A DNA stretch of 64,000 nucleotides from Hemibagrus wyckioides (Eukaryota; Chordata; Actinopteri; Siluriformes; Bagridae), in assembly GCF_019097595.1 (NCBI RefSeq), contig NC_080716.1:26669401-26733400 (forward strand), in the 5' to 3' direction. This document shows positions 9,601 through 20,134 of this stretch, piece by piece (within the stretch, counting starts at the first letter, position 1; each line of letters begins with the position of its first letter). Under the pieces are notes generated by a model that searched no databases, was not told where the DNA came from, and worked only from the letters and a program-made list of their open reading frames with translations. The position numbers and the translations under genes are program-made.

Positions 9601-12138
9601 AAACAAATAAGGGGAATTCAACATACTGTCACTCAGGATTGAACCAAGGACACTGAACCTACAAAGCAGTAAAATACAACATTACATTAGGTGCGTTTAC
9701 ATGGACACTTGTAATCCGATCGTAACAGGACTAGAAGCTCAGTCAGATTAAAAAATGTCATGTAAACGCGCATAACAGTCTGATTACTTTATACCTCATT
9801 CATGTAAAGCTGCGATCGGATTTGTCAATCTGATTGAATTCAGTCCGATCTGATTAAAAAGTGTCCATGTAAACACACTTATTGTTGACATTAACACGCT
9901 CTCTCAATAAATACTTGTACAGAATTTACTTTAATGTAAGCAGCTGGGGATGAATTTCAAATGCTTTTTACAGTATTCATGTGGGCATCAGATGAGTGTG
10001 CAGCACCATTATGTTTTGTTATATCCTACAACATGAAGGGTATAAACAGTGAATAGGAAGCCATCAAAGATACTTGGATCACAAGGAAAACAAATACAAT
10101 CAAGCAACATAACAATAGAAAAACCTTACTGTGTAAAGAAACACATTGCTACAGAAAACATTAATTGGCTGCTTAAAACTGAGATGTCTCTTGAGTTCAC
10201 CGGAAAAAATGAATATTTTGCAGACAGTCACAACTATCTTTCTACTGCTTTTTTGTGATGGTAGATTTGTGATATTGATCAGAATGTTTGCGCCTATGTT
10301 TGACACCTGTTTGATGTTCTATGTTAACATTAGCACTGCTCACATGGGATCTAGAGCTAAAAAGGTAACCAAGTTCAGGGCAAGACAATCGTATGGAGAA
10401 TTAGAGTAATGTATTAAATCTGTCTTGGCCACACTGTAAAAGGCAGATAAAAGTGTTGTGAGTAATGTAACTTAACTCATGGTTAACAGATTTTGTATCT
10501 TAGCAATATGTAGGCCAACTTACTTTGCTTATAATATAGACAAATAATAAGATAGATAAATGGTTGTGAAGAATTGTTGAAATCCTGCCAAGATGACATG
10601 CTAAAATGTAGTGTTCTATATCCATTTCGTCAGGAACCAGGACTGGTGATTCAGTTGCCTGTGAATGTAGAAGGTGACAGCAGCAGGAAACTGGTAGCTG
10701 GATGTGGAAAACATGAATACTGGAGGAAATATGGATTGAAATCTCAAAAGCAATACATAAATGAACAGTGGAGTGTTGATTATAAGGCAACTGGAATCAA
10801 AGGGAATTATGAAAATTTCACAGCAAGCACCCTCAGTTCCATGGCTCTAGATGAGAACTTCTTATGTGGGTACTTTGAAACGGTTAGTACATTTATCACA
10901 GAGAACAGAACCATAAGAATGACAGCATGTCCTAAGTTTATTGACCTCACAGGAGCAGAAATGATCTCAAACTAGGGCTAACCACAAGTATCCAGTGGAC
11001 ACACCATGGATACATACCATGGATGTACCATGGATGATCTAATGGCTGAGAAATTTCCCATTAAGACAGCATTTAAGCATAGATGCCATGTGTTTGTATG
11101 AAGAAATGATAACGTAGCAAAACAGTATTTTTTGCAACTAAAAGTTGTTCAGTTAAACATACATTTTCAAAACATCATTCTTCCTCTAGACATTAACCAG
11201 GAGGACATCCACACAAATGTGAACATGGAAAACTGCAATTTAGGAGGAATAGTAGTTTTGTTAAAAAGGTGTCAAAATAATCAAGCAATGGAACATGGTG
11301 GACCATAATATACAGCTACAATATTTTCTGCTAATTTACACCTCCAGAAATATTCTCTCTGTGTTAGCAGTGTTGATTTCTGATGTCCTGTGTGTTGTTG
11401 CAGAAAGCGCAATTAATTCATGAAGCTAGTCCGAACCATTTGCTGAGGTCTAGCTGTGAAGACTGCATCTCAGCCACAAGTTCCTTTGATGATCTCATCA
11501 GCTATTTACATGAAGAAAACAATCTGGATTTTCTCGATGACCTAGGGCCTAAGTTCAGAAGCCTCGCTGAGATATGCTGTGGTTCAGCCATCAAACTTGA
11601 AGTCAGCTCCACTCCCATGCCTGCCAAAACCATCTCCTCCAGTTCACAAGTGGGCATCAAATTAGAAGGTGCTGCTGATGTTACTCACAAGGATGCGACC
11701 TCTTTCTCTGCATCCAGCTCCTCCTCCACCACCCAAGTAACAACTACAAATTATGCAGAGAATATAAGCAGTGGAAGTGTTACATCAGCAGCAACTGTAG
11801 GCCAAACTCTGTTCGTCCAACAGCCAACTGTCTACCTTTCCTCTACACCCATATATGTAGTGGAGCAACAGTGCCAGCCTGCCCTTTTTCTAGCTTCTGG
11901 TCCAATCCCGGGTGTTCAGGAAAGGAATGTGGTGCTGGTGGAGAAAGGGGCTACCAAGATGGCAGTTGCTGCCCAGAACACCCTTCCACACCTGGGGTTG
12001 CAGCAAGCAAACACCAGAGTAATGGTGGATGAAGGAATTGGAGGCACAGTGGTGCATGGGTTCTCAGGCCACTCTAAGCCTCAGGGCACCGTTTCTGGTA
12101 CCTTTTGTGTAGTGGAGAGCTCCATGTCCACCTCTTAA
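1237..12138 (+). CDS. dsg2: Desmoglein-2-like cadherin, copy A (3' part, exons 9-14)
   Basis: Multi-exon gene; coding segments are 1237-1379, 2480-2701, 2841-3083, 4367-4488, 10634-10882 and 11404-12138. Joined in phase they give about 570 codons with no internal stop. In order they encode the end of cadherin repeat EC4, the EC4/EC5 linker with an INDN calcium motif, a membrane-proximal region, one membrane segment and a cytoplasmic tail with FLDDLGPKF, the hallmark of the desmoglein catenin-binding region. Desmogleins are calcium-dependent adhesion proteins of desmosomes that bind plakoglobin and plakophilin inside the cell. The tail beyond the catenin site is much shorter than in human DSG2, without an obvious series of terminal repeats. 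The 5' exons lie left of the window. Assignment as desmoglein rather than desmocollin rests on the tail here and the short propeptide of copies B and C. Every exon is open, so it looks functional. Confidence 0.88.
1380..2479 (+). other. Copy A intron 9
   Basis: Non-coding, AT-rich. It aligns along its length with intron 9 of copies B (30728-31890) and C (55451-56298), including the GT tracts and the block ending at the CCATAG acceptor. I see nothing coding. Confidence 0.75.
2480..2701 (+). CDS. dsg2: Copy A exon 10 (EC4 end / EC5 start)
   Basis: 222 bp after a CCATAG acceptor; the donor is GTTAAG. It encodes the linker motif [10 protein letters not shown], matching EDINDN of desmogleins, then a cysteine-containing strand (TLCYG) and a DKD calcium ligand. 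Copy C has VEDINDN at the same place. An Asn-Ser-Ser glycosylation sequon follows the linker. Confidence 0.88.
2841..3083 (+). CDS. dsg2: Copy A exon 11 (membrane-proximal region and membrane segment)
   Basis: 243 bp after TTTTCCAG, with donor GTGAGT. It encodes the last extracellular strands ([15 protein letters not shown]), a cysteine-bearing stalk (VCICSHH, DCPQ) and the first part of the transmembrane helix, [20 protein letters not shown]. Desmogleins have the same layout of stalk cysteines directly before the membrane. Confidence 0.88.
3084..4366 (+). other. Copy A intron 11
   Basis: Contains a long TA microsatellite at 3426-3607. The flanks align with 57360-57780 and 61900-62240 of copy C intron 11, where the LINE/Tc1 block is inserted. 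No coding content is supported; long open frames here come from the dinucleotide repeat. Confidence 0.7.
3426..3607. repeat. TA/TG microsatellite
   Basis: About 180 bp of alternating TA, interrupted by a TG tract at 3484-3508. It can fold on itself and is translated as IYIYIY in either strand, which explains the spurious open frames. Confidence 0.95.
4367..4488 (+). CDS. dsg2: Copy A exon 12 (membrane exit and juxtamembrane tail)
   Basis: 122 bp after TTTTTGCAG. It completes the membrane helix (AIPMLLLV), then CECG, comparable to MCHCGKG in DSG2, and a short acidic juxtamembrane stretch ending EGQGEYK before the GTAGTG donor. Phase 0 out. Homologous exons are at 62243 (intact, copy C) and about 35143 (5'-truncated, copy B). 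Confidence 0.87.
4660..4760. repeat. Dispersed fish repeat (CTGGTCAGGGTTGCAG family)
   Basis: The block around CTGGTCAGGGTTGCAG..GGATCCGGAGTCTGTC recurs near 14705-14760, 35430-35475 and 36820-36865. I recognise it as part of a widespread teleost interspersed repeat but cannot name the family safely. Confidence 0.55.
4795..7234 (+). mobile_element. Tc1/mariner element in copy A intron 12, interrupted by a LINE
   Basis: Flanked by TA on both sides (4793-4794 and 7235-7236). The terminal inverted repeats begin CACTACTCACAAAAAGTTAA and match for more than 40 bp. Transposase remnants are on the + strand: a helix-turn-helix part at about 5203-5430 ([13 protein letters not shown]) and the DDE part at about 5490-5715 and 6738-6930 ([10 protein letters not shown]). 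Frames are broken, so it cannot encode an active enzyme. About 1.0 kb of LINE sits in the DDE region; without it the element would be about 1.4 kb, normal for Tc1. Confidence 0.9.
5716..6728 (+). mobile_element. Non-LTR retrotransposon piece (endonuclease domain) inside the Tc1 element
   Basis: Bounded by a 9-bp direct repeat AACATCATT (5707-5715 and 6729-6737), as expected for a target-site duplication. On the + strand it encodes an APE-type endonuclease fragment ([12 protein letters not shown], then [14 protein letters not shown]) over 5756-6103, and the region between endonuclease and reverse transcriptase at about 6457-6600, with frameshifts. It ends in TGATTGATTG, like a LINE microsatellite tail. 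No reverse transcriptase is present. Confidence 0.78.
7560..9320 (-). mobile_element. Ty3/Gypsy fragment with integrase before reverse transcriptase (copy A intron 12)
   Basis: Decayed minus-strand pol fragment. In its own reading direction the order is integrase core and C-terminal part (about 8951-8600; [14 protein letters not shown]), a linker (about 8533-8400; [16 protein letters not shown]), the start of reverse transcriptase (about 8330-8215; [13 protein letters not shown]) and RNase H traces (about 8180-8032). Integrase upstream of RT is the reverse of the usual Ty3/Gypsy order and is known from Gmr1-like elements. Stops and frameshifts are frequent; no LTR is recognised. A related fragment lies in intron 12 of copy C. 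Confidence 0.75.
9690..9878. mobile_element. Small inverted-repeat element (MITE), PIF/Harbinger-like
   Basis: 189 bp with terminal inverted repeats that start near GCGTTTACATGGACACTT and end with the complementary AAGTGTCCATGTAAACAC. It is flanked by the direct repeat TTA (9687-9689 and 9879-9881), the usual 3-bp target of PIF/Harbinger elements. No coding capacity. Confidence 0.72.
9882..10633 (+). other. Copy A intron 12, 3' end
   Basis: AT-rich sequence between the MITE and exon 13. I see no gene, RNA or recognisable repeat. Short open frames on both strands have no recognisable content. Confidence 0.6.
10634..10882 (+). CDS. dsg2: Copy A exon 13 (cytoplasmic)
   Basis: 249 bp, phase 0 at both ends, between TTTCGTCAG and GTTAGT. 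It encodes a hydrophilic tail segment starting [14 protein letters not shown] and ending [15 protein letters not shown], which aligns with ALNEEFLRNYFTDK of human DSG2. This exon is missing from copy B; that of copy C would lie beyond the window. Confidence 0.85.
10883..11403 (+). other. Copy A intron 13
   Basis: 521 bp from a GTTAGT donor to a TTGCAG acceptor. An imperfect short tandem repeat of an ACCATGGAT unit is seen at 11003-11035. Nothing else is recognised. Confidence 0.7.
11404..12138 (+). CDS. dsg2: Copy A exon 14 (catenin-binding region and C-terminus)
   Basis: Terminal exon of 735 bp after TTGTTGCAG, ending at TAA 12136-12138, 244 residues. Early in the exon is [18 protein letters not shown], the most diagnostic desmoglein tail motif (plakoglobin-binding region). 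After it come Ser/Thr-rich stretches and a block with [30 protein letters not shown] and a serine-rich end. Human DSG2 carries repeated terminal units here; I see at most one degenerate unit. Confidence 0.88.
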   Translation, partial: KAQLIHEASPNHLLRSSCEDCISATSSFDDLISYLHEENNLDFLDDLGPKFRSLAEICCGSAIKLEVSSTPMPAKTISSSSQVGIKLEGAADVTHKDATSFSASSSSSTTQVTTTNYAENISSGSVTSAATVGQTLFVQQPTVYLSSTPIYVVEQQCQPALFLASGPIPGVQERNVVLVEKGATKMAVAAQNTLPHLGLQQANTRVMVDEGIGGTVVHGFSGHSKPQGTVSGTFCVVESSMSTS

Positions 12139-12205
12139 TGCAACAACATAGGCATTAGCAGTTTAAATATAGAAGGCATTATCTGATCATTTGCAATTAT
12201 CTATA

Positions 12206-13222
12206 GCTCTGGAAAAAAAAATGAGACCACTGCAAAATTATCTATTTTTCTTATAATTTATTACTATTTATAGGTATATGCTTGAATAAAATCAACATTT
12301 TTGTTTATTCCATAAACTATCATACTTGTGATCATCCATCATCCTCTTCATCACATTGTAAAGGTTTTCTGTCGGGTCTGGAGATGGCTGGCCATGACAG
12401 AGGTATGATGTGTTGGGGAACATTGTCGGAGCAGAACAAAGTAAGTTTTCTTCCAGGACAACATTGTATGTGGCTTGATTCATGCACCCTTAGACTCATC
12501 ATTGAAAATGACCTTACGCTAGTACTCTATTGTGCAGTCCTTATGGTCTTTTGCAAATTTCAGCCTGGTTCTTTTTTGTTTCTCATTGATGAAGGGTTTT
12601 TTCTAGCTTTGCATGACTTCAGTCCTGTCCCTTGGAGCCTGTTTCAAACAGTCCTTGCCATGCTTTTCACTCCAGCTGCCCATTGCCATTCTTTTTTTTA
12701 GGTCACGTCATCTTGTGGCTGTTAAGTGACATTCAAATGATTTTACAGTCATTCCGGTCAGTGGAGTCACGTTCAACTGTAGTTTTGTTGTTTCCAATGT
12801 CTGCAGCTTGACCTTGTTCTTATGAACCGCTGTCTTTAAAATTTTAAGGATGGAAACAACCTGACACTCACTGTTTAACTCTACCAGTAAAGCCAGAATT
12901 GAACCCTTCTTTTCCTCAATCAGTACTTTTCTTTTCAACTCTTTTGGTATGGTCAATGGATATTATTTGACTCTAATTACTTTTGAGGTACTACAAGCAC
13001 TGTATTTGCCACCCAACTGGTCCTACTGGAAGAGAAGAGGATAGTGATGACAACAGCAGTGGTTTTTGCACTTTTACTCCGATCACCTAATCAGCACCTC
13101 ATTAAGCAGAATAAGGTATATCTGTGTTGTAATTCAACAGACACTGGAATGGAATGGCTGCCATTCATAGATTGATGCTGTTTTCAGAAAAATGCATTAA
13201 GTGGTCTCTTAATTTTTTCCAT
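12206..13222 (-). mobile_element. Tc1-like element remnant just after copy A stop codon
   Basis: Starts AGCTCTGGAAAAA..GAGACCACT after a TA and ends with the inverted counterpart AGTGGTCTCTTAATTTTTTCC. These termini are those of a known vertebrate Tc1/mariner family with a GCTCTGGAAAAA end. The inside carries broken minus-strand frames (about 12956-12708 and 12483-12292) that look like eroded transposase. The right end is degraded. Confidence 0.6.
12285..12290 (+). terminator. Possible polyadenylation signal of copy A
   Basis: The first AATAAA after the stop codon at 12138. It lies inside the transposon-like sequence that begins at 12206; the 67 bp between stop and transposon contain no AATAAA or ATTAAA. 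Use in vivo is inferred. Confidence 0.35.
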
Positions 13223-13384
13223 ATTTTGCCTGCTTTTTACTGGTAAAATTATTAGACGATTGCAGGGTTGGTAAAAAAAAAAAAAAAACTGGAGTTGCTA
13301 TGTAAAACAAAATGTCACCTGCAGGGATCCTTACCATTCCTGGAGGACCTATGACCAATCCGGCCTATTCTTTAATAATGTCTG

Positions 13385-13610
13385 AGCAATCCTGCTTTAG
13401 ATCAGGGATTTCAAAACTTATCTGCAAAGGGTTGGTGTGGGTGCAGTTTTTCATTTCAACTGAGCATAAGCCACACCTAAGTCTATTAAGAGCCAAGATC
13501 AATTGATTAAACAGGTGGAATCAGGTGTGGCTCATGCTTGGTTGAAATGAAAACTTGCACCCACCCTGGCCCTTTGTGGATAGGATTAGACACCTCTGGT
13601 TTAAACAAAC
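13385..13610. repeat. Fold-back element (MITE-like)
   Basis: The left arm (13405-13485: CTGCAAAGG..GGTGTGGGTGCAG..CATTTCAACTGAGCATAAGCC) is repeated in inverted orientation on the right (13525-13600). A left arm with the same sequence is at 35620-35690 downstream of copy B, where the right arm has been lost. Termini and target duplication are not clear enough to assign a family. Confidence 0.6.
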
Positions 13611-14940
13611 ATGCCCATATCTGCAGAAGTTCTACTCAATTCTGCTCAATCCTCAGCCATTTGTGAAGGATTTCTGTAAACAATTATGTCCACTCAAGTA
13701 GAAGGACTGATCGATCCTGCCAACTACTATAAAAAGTTTGGCCAATCTTACCCATTCCTGAAGAAATTGTGTGACCAATCCTGCCCACTCCTGTAGAAAG
13801 TTTGACCAGTCCTGCCCACTTCTGTAGAAAGTCCTTCTTGTTTCTGTAGATTCTAGATTCTACAGGAATTCTGACCTTCCCTTCTCCAGCAATGCAAGTA
13901 CAAACTTTTGCCAGTTCACAAAACATCTTTCTCTTTCTTTATAGTGTTGCAGCTTTTCTATGTGGTGAAGAGTTGTGCTGATCAAATATAGAGCATGATT
14001 GTGTGCATACCCTACATATTGCAAATTAAATTGATTTTTTGATCAGGGTCTCAAATCTCTGCTGCCAACATGATCCTGTTTTTAAAAAGTAAATATAATC
14101 ATCTGAGAGGGAGAGGGATATTTCTGCTTAAAGAAAGCTTGATTGATTAGCATGTGCAATTTTAAATTTTACTTATTTTTATTCTCAGAAAACCATGAAG
14201 TTAACAGTGATTGTAATGTCAAGAATGATTTATGATTGTTATAATATGAACACTAAATAAAAAGGGTTGTTGTTGTTTTTTATTATTGGTGTTATTGTTT
14301 TATGCTTTTTTAAGAAACTGAAATAATAAATAAATAGACAAACATTCTAATTTGCATGAACTCATTGATTACTATGTGTAGCATCAACAATTCCAAGGTG
14401 GAGTTGCATAATTAAATTTCACAAGTACAGACAAGGCCAACTCTAATTGTGTTTGACACTGAACCAGTAAATGAACTGCATGGTTTTGTGGTCTGAATTA
14501 AGATTCATGTTTATTTATTTGCAATTTTACTCATAAAATTACAGTTAACATACAGGAGTGTTGTAGAGCTGGGGGTTCACTTTGCTAGTTTCTTACGGAC
14601 TGCTGCTTTTACATCTATGTATATTATTGAGGATGCAACATGACACTTAATTAATTCTGGACTTGCATGAAACACTTTTTGAGATCTGGGTTCGGGATAT
14701 TAATCCTGGTCAGGGTTATGGTGGTTTCAGAGTCTATCCTGGGTACAGTATGTCCCTTAATCATAGGCACCATGCATACACATATTGAAGACAATTTAGC
14801 CTAGACAGTCCACCTATTTGGATGAGGGAGGAAGCCATAGAATATGGAAGAAACCCACAAGGACAAAGAGGAGTTCTAGGTGTGAACTAGGGGGAGGACA
14901 AGGAAGGTTTATGCTTCAAGAGTGAGCCCTTAAGGGGGTG
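13611..14940. other. Spacer downstream of copy A
   Basis: Includes degenerate tandem copies of a roughly 40-bp unit (CAATCCTGCCCACTCCTGTAGAAAG-like) at about 13690-13880, also present at about 36020-36170 behind copy B. The rest is AT-rich and aligns with 36180-36920. No gene seen. Confidence 0.6.
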
Positions 14941-14946
14941 GGCTTC

Positions 14947-15300
14947 TGTCACATCACCACCATCCATGGACTCCAATTCCCAGTGAACATCATGGCGTAC
15001 ATACATACCTGCCCTGCATGACACTTCCAACAACACACGCCAAGCTTGTGATTGACTAGATCTGTGTTTACTATACTATATATTCTATACACTCACTATA
15101 CTATATACTCACAGACTGTTTATAAGGACTTTCATTCATTCACTACACTGCGTCTACCTCTATTGTGTTGTTCGCTAATCTCCTGACCTGTGCCTGTTTC
15201 ACAATATTGCTTTGGGATGCCATTTTTGAATCTCTGCCTGAGTAATGCATTAAATATCTTTCTTATCTGCATTTGCACCTGCCCCAGCAAGTGTATTGTA
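14947..15300. mobile_element. Possible decayed LTR
   Basis: The stretch beginning TGTCACATCACCACCATCCA and ending near a CTGCCTGAGTAA..CTTATCTGCATTTGCACC block resembles LTRs of teleost Gypsy elements. The 3' part recurs at about 36940-37090 behind copy B, so it predates the duplication of the spacer. No paired LTR is visible. Confidence 0.4.
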
Positions 15301-15399
15301 ATAGTGGATTTATCTTGTTTAATCTATACCTGGTTTTGTAGCAGGCTATTTAGTACTTGCTTGACATGGGTTACATGAGTCCCTAAAGATGGGAAATAG

Positions 15400-15836
15400 A
15401 TTAACATTAAATTAACATCTTTGTAAGTGGTTGCAGACTTGCTCAGCATGTCTGAAAGACTTCATTAAGGAACTGTAATACAGGAGGCACTCAGGAGAGG
15501 CCATATTCTGTCGAATTGGCAAGAGGTGGTACCAGCGGCTGTTTTCCATTTGTCATCCTCTGTGATGTGGATGAGGTTGTATGTATTTCCCAAGTCCAGC
15601 TTGGTGACTATGCATGCCTCTTGGAGTTGCTCTAGGGCTCATGGAACCAGTGAAAAAGGGGTAACGATATTTTATGGAGACTTGAATAAATCAAGTTAAG
15701 GCATGCCTGAGTTCCCCCCCCTTCTGTTCCACTAAAAAGAATCAAACCCATATGGCTGACATGGAGGGTCGATTGTAGCCCAGTTTAAGGTACCTCCTCC
15801 CATAAAATCTTCTATGGCCTGATTTAGTTATGTTGA
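15400..15836 (-). mobile_element. Old Ty3/Gypsy reverse-transcriptase fragment behind copy A
   Basis: On the minus strand the sequence reads as an eroded RT palm region (a KLDL-like block, a WKTA motif near 15540-15620) with many stops. The same fragment is behind copy B at about 37110-37362 and 39046-39300, there split by the CACTG element, so the insertion predates that duplication. Confidence 0.55.
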
Positions 15837-16063
15837 TGTCACAGGCATGCCGGACCCAACCCCTCACCAGCGCCCTCACTCTCCCGAGTATTGATTTAGA
15901 TCACCTGCACCTCTTCAGTTAATTACCTCCACTCACCTATTTAAGAGCACTCTCTTCACTTCATCCCTGTCTGGTCTCATTTAGACACCGACTCCATATC
16001 ATGCTGACGTTTGTCAGCATTAGCACTATAGCTTCCGCTATTTCCCATGTTGCCCCGAATACC
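15837..16063 (+). repeat. 5' LTR, truncated
   Basis: Begins TGTCACAGGCATGCC and matches the first 228 bp of the 3' LTR with few differences, then stops abruptly at CCGAATAC. The 3' half of the LTR, the primer-binding site and the start of gag are missing. Confidence 0.88.
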
Positions 16064-19000
16064 GTGGCTGCATGGTCACGCCCTCCATCTACTCCGGTTC
16101 GGCAGAAGATTGCAGTGGCTTCCTGCTCCAGTGTCAACTCGCAATGGAAATGCAACCCCACCGCTTTCCCACTGACAGGGCAAAGATTGCATTCATCATC
16201 TCACTTCTGACTGGGAAAGCACTCCGCTGGGCTGATGCCCTCTGGCAGCAGAATGGCTTGGTTCTTCAATCCGTTGACGCTTATGTCTCTTATTTCAGAG
16301 AGGTCTTCGGCAAGCCCTTAGGGGATACGAGTGCTGGAGAGAAACTATACCATCTCAAACAAGGTAAATGCTCAATCACTGAATATACCTTGCACTTTCG
16401 CACTCTAGCTGCTGCCAGTGGGTGGGACGAGTGCGGCCTGTTAACCACCTATCGTCAGGGACTCGAACCAGGGGTTCGTCTGCAGCTCGCCACCGTAGAC
16501 GACTCCATTGGGCTGGAAATGTTTATTCAGACAGCCATTCGAGTCTCTGAATGGAGGAAGCGCTGCCTGGCGGACCCAGGGTTGTCACCCTCACCAATTT
16601 TCCATTGCTGTCCCAAGGTTTCCCCCTCCTCCACCTCTCTAGAGCCAGACTCAAAGCCCATGCAGGTGGAACACTCAAGGTTGTCACTCTCCGAGAGACA
16701 ACGCTGGCTGACCCAGGGCCTTTGCCTCTACTCTGGCCAACTGGGACATGCACTGCCTGCATGTCCCTTACGCCCAGTACACCCTGCGGTGAGTACTATT
16801 ACCTATTCTCCTAATCATTTAAAACCACTCACCACTCTAGTAGAACTGATATGCGGCGTATCTCCCATTACAGTTCATGCGCTCCTAGACTCTGGATCAG
16901 CCAGCAAATTCATCTCTGCCGACCTCTGCCATCAGCTGAACCTCAAGAAGAGCCCTAACGCCGTCCACTACCACATTCACTCCATCACTGGTAGTCCCCT
17001 AGGACGGGGGACAGTGCGCTACTTCATGGGGCCAGTTCACATGAGGATCCGCTTCCTGCACTCTGAGAACATCCACTTTCTGGTTCTAGAGAGGTCCACA
17101 TCGGAGATTATCCTTGGACGTCCCTGGCTTATGGAGCACTCTCCAACTATTTCCTGGGCCACTGGTGAGATTCTGAAGTGGGGAGGAGGCTGCTTCCACT
17201 GCTGTTTTCCCGACCTCCTGCTCCAGGTGCCTGAAACCCCGACCTTAGCTCTTCGGTCCACCTCCATAGAGAGCCCACACCAACAACAACAACTGTCCAT
17301 TCCTCCTCAATACTCGGACTATCAAGATGTGTTCTGTCCACGTAAGGCTTCCAAGCTTCCCCCGCATCGACCTTGGGACTGCTGCATTGACCACCTTCTA
17401 GATGCCCCAGTGCCCAGAGGCAAAATATACTCCCTGTCCCTACCAGAACACCGGGCCATGGAGGATTACATTCAAGAAGCTCTAAAGCAAGGCTACATCC
17501 GCCCTTCCAAGCCCCCGGCAGCCTCAAGCTTCTTCTTCGTGGCCAAGAAGGATGGAGGACTCCGTCCATGTATAGATTACTGTGCTCTTAACCAGGTCAC
17601 CGTGAAATACTAGTATCCCCTTCCACTCGTTCCAGCCGCTCTCAAACAACTGAGAGGAGCCTGGTTCTTCTCCAAGCTGGACCTCCGCAGCGCCTACAAC
17701 TTGATCCGGATCCGCAAGGGAGATGAGTGGAAGACGGCTTTCGTCACCCCTACTGGCCATTACGAATACCTTTTTATGCCGTACAGCCTGGTTAACGCAC
17801 CATCGGTTTTCCAGGGGTACATGAATGAACTGTTCCGGGAGTACCTACATCGCTTTGTCATTGTCTACATCGACATTCTGGTGTACTCTTGGGATGAGAC
17901 CGAGCACATTCATGTCAGAACCGTCCTCCAGAAACTCCGGGAACACCATCACTTCTTAAAGGCTGAGAAGTGCTCCTTCCATTTGACTTCCACTAGTTTC
18001 CTAGGATACATCATCAGTCCCGAAGGTGTTAAAATGGAAGAGGGCAAGGTGGAAGCCATCACTGCCTGGCCAGTCCCCACCACGGTGAAGGAATTGCAGA
18101 GGTTCCTGGGGTTCGCCAATTTCTACAGGAGGTTGACCGGGGGGTACAGCTCCATCGTCACCCCTCTCACGAACCTCCTCAAGAAGGGGCCCAAGACCCT
18201 GCAGTGGAACCCCGAAGCCGACCGAGCCTTCCACCTCCTGAAACAGTGCTTTGTGTCGGCTCCCCTTCTTTCTCATCCAGACCCCGATCTTCCTTTCATC
18301 GTGGAGGTGGATGCTTCCACCACCAGTGTGGGGGCGGTTCTTTCCCAAGAGCATGGTAGTCCGGCACGACTCCATCCCTGTGCCTACTTTTCAAAGAAAC
18401 TCTCTCCATGTGAGCAGAACTATGACGTGGGGAACAGGGAGTTACTGACCATTAAGCTAGCCCTGGAAGAGTGGAGGCACTGGCTGGAGGGAGCGCGTCA
18501 TCCATTCACAGTCGTCACTGATCATAAAAATCTCCAATACCTTTGGGACGCCAAATGACTGAACCCCTGTCAAGCCCGGTGGGCCCTGTTTTTTACCAGA
18601 TTCCACTTCAAGGTCACCTATCACCCAGGCTCCAAGAATGGTAAGGCAGATGCCCTCTCCCGTCTCTACTCCCCTGACACTCCCTCCAAACAGCCAGAAC
18701 CCATACTGCCTCCAAGCGTGTTGGTCTCTCCCATCCAGTGGAGCTTGGATGATGACATCATAGCGGCCAGTGCCTCTGAGCCGACTCCCCTAGGATGTCC
18801 GTTGGACCGCACGTATGTTCCCTCATCTATGAGCCAACGTCTTATCCAGTCAGCTCACTCCTCCCTGGGCACGGGGCATCTAGGTATCAACCAGACTCTC
18901 TCACTCCTGCAAACCTGATACTGGTGGCCTGGCCTAACCTCAGATGTCAGAAGGTACGTCAGGGGTTGTCAGGAGTGTGCTATGGCCAAGACCCCTCTAC

Positions 19001-20134
19001 AGCTGCCATCGGGCAAGTTGGTCCCACAACCCACTCCTCAACGTCCCTGGTCACACCTAGGAGTGGATTTTGTCACTGACCTACCCGCCTCAGATGGTTA
19101 CACCTGCATCCTGGTGGCAGTGGACCGGTTCTCCAAGGCCTGTCGCCTTATCCCTCTTAAGGGCCTCCCCACAGCCTTGGAAACTGCAGAAGGCCTGTTC
19201 CAGCACCTCTTTCGGAACTTCGGCGTCCCTGAAAACATCATGTCTGATAGAGGACCCCAATTTGTGTCTCGTGTCTGGAAGGCCTTCTTCCATCGCCTAG
19301 GTGTGACAGTTAGCCTGACTTCTGGGTATCACCCTCAATCTAATGGTCAGACTGAACGTAAAATCCAGGAGATCAGTTGCTATCTGCGTACCTTCTGCCA
19401 CCACCAGCAACACTCTTGGCATCGTTACCTTCCATGGGCCGAGTATGCACAAAACTCACTCCGCCAGTCTACCACCAGCCTCACCCCCTTTCAGTGCATA
19501 CTCGGATTCCAACCTCCATTGTTTCCCTGGTGAGACGAACCCTCCACAGTTCCCTCGGTTCAACATTGGTTCCAAGAGAGTGAGAGAGTCTGGAACTCAG
19601 CCCACCAGAGACTGCAACAGGCCATCTGGCGCCATAAGCGGGCAGCGGACACCCGGAGGATGGAAGCACCCAAATACCAACCTGGACAGAAGGTGTGGCT
19701 CTCTTCCGCCTACCCTGCAAGAAACTCAGTCCCAAATACATCGGTCCATTCATCATCTCACGGCTCATCAATCCTGTCACAGTAGAGCTCCCTACACTAC
19801 AAAATTCACCCTACTTTTCATGTTTCTTTACTCAAACCGTATGTCTCACCAGTCTCTCCCTCTCCCTCCACAGAGTCCGGCAATGCAGTGGATCCCCCTC
19901 TCCCTCTGGTGGTCGAGGACACCTCTGTCTACACGGTCAAGGAGATCCTGGTTGACTGGGAGGGGTATGGTCCGGAGGAAAGGTCGTGGATCCCTCGTCA
20001 CGACATCTTGGACCCCAACCTCTTCACAGACTTCCACACCCATCACCCAGAATACCCCGCTCCGCGTGCTAGAGGCCGCCCGCCGTGACGCCAAAGACCT
20101 CGGTCCTCAGGAGCAGACTATGAAGAGGGGGTTC

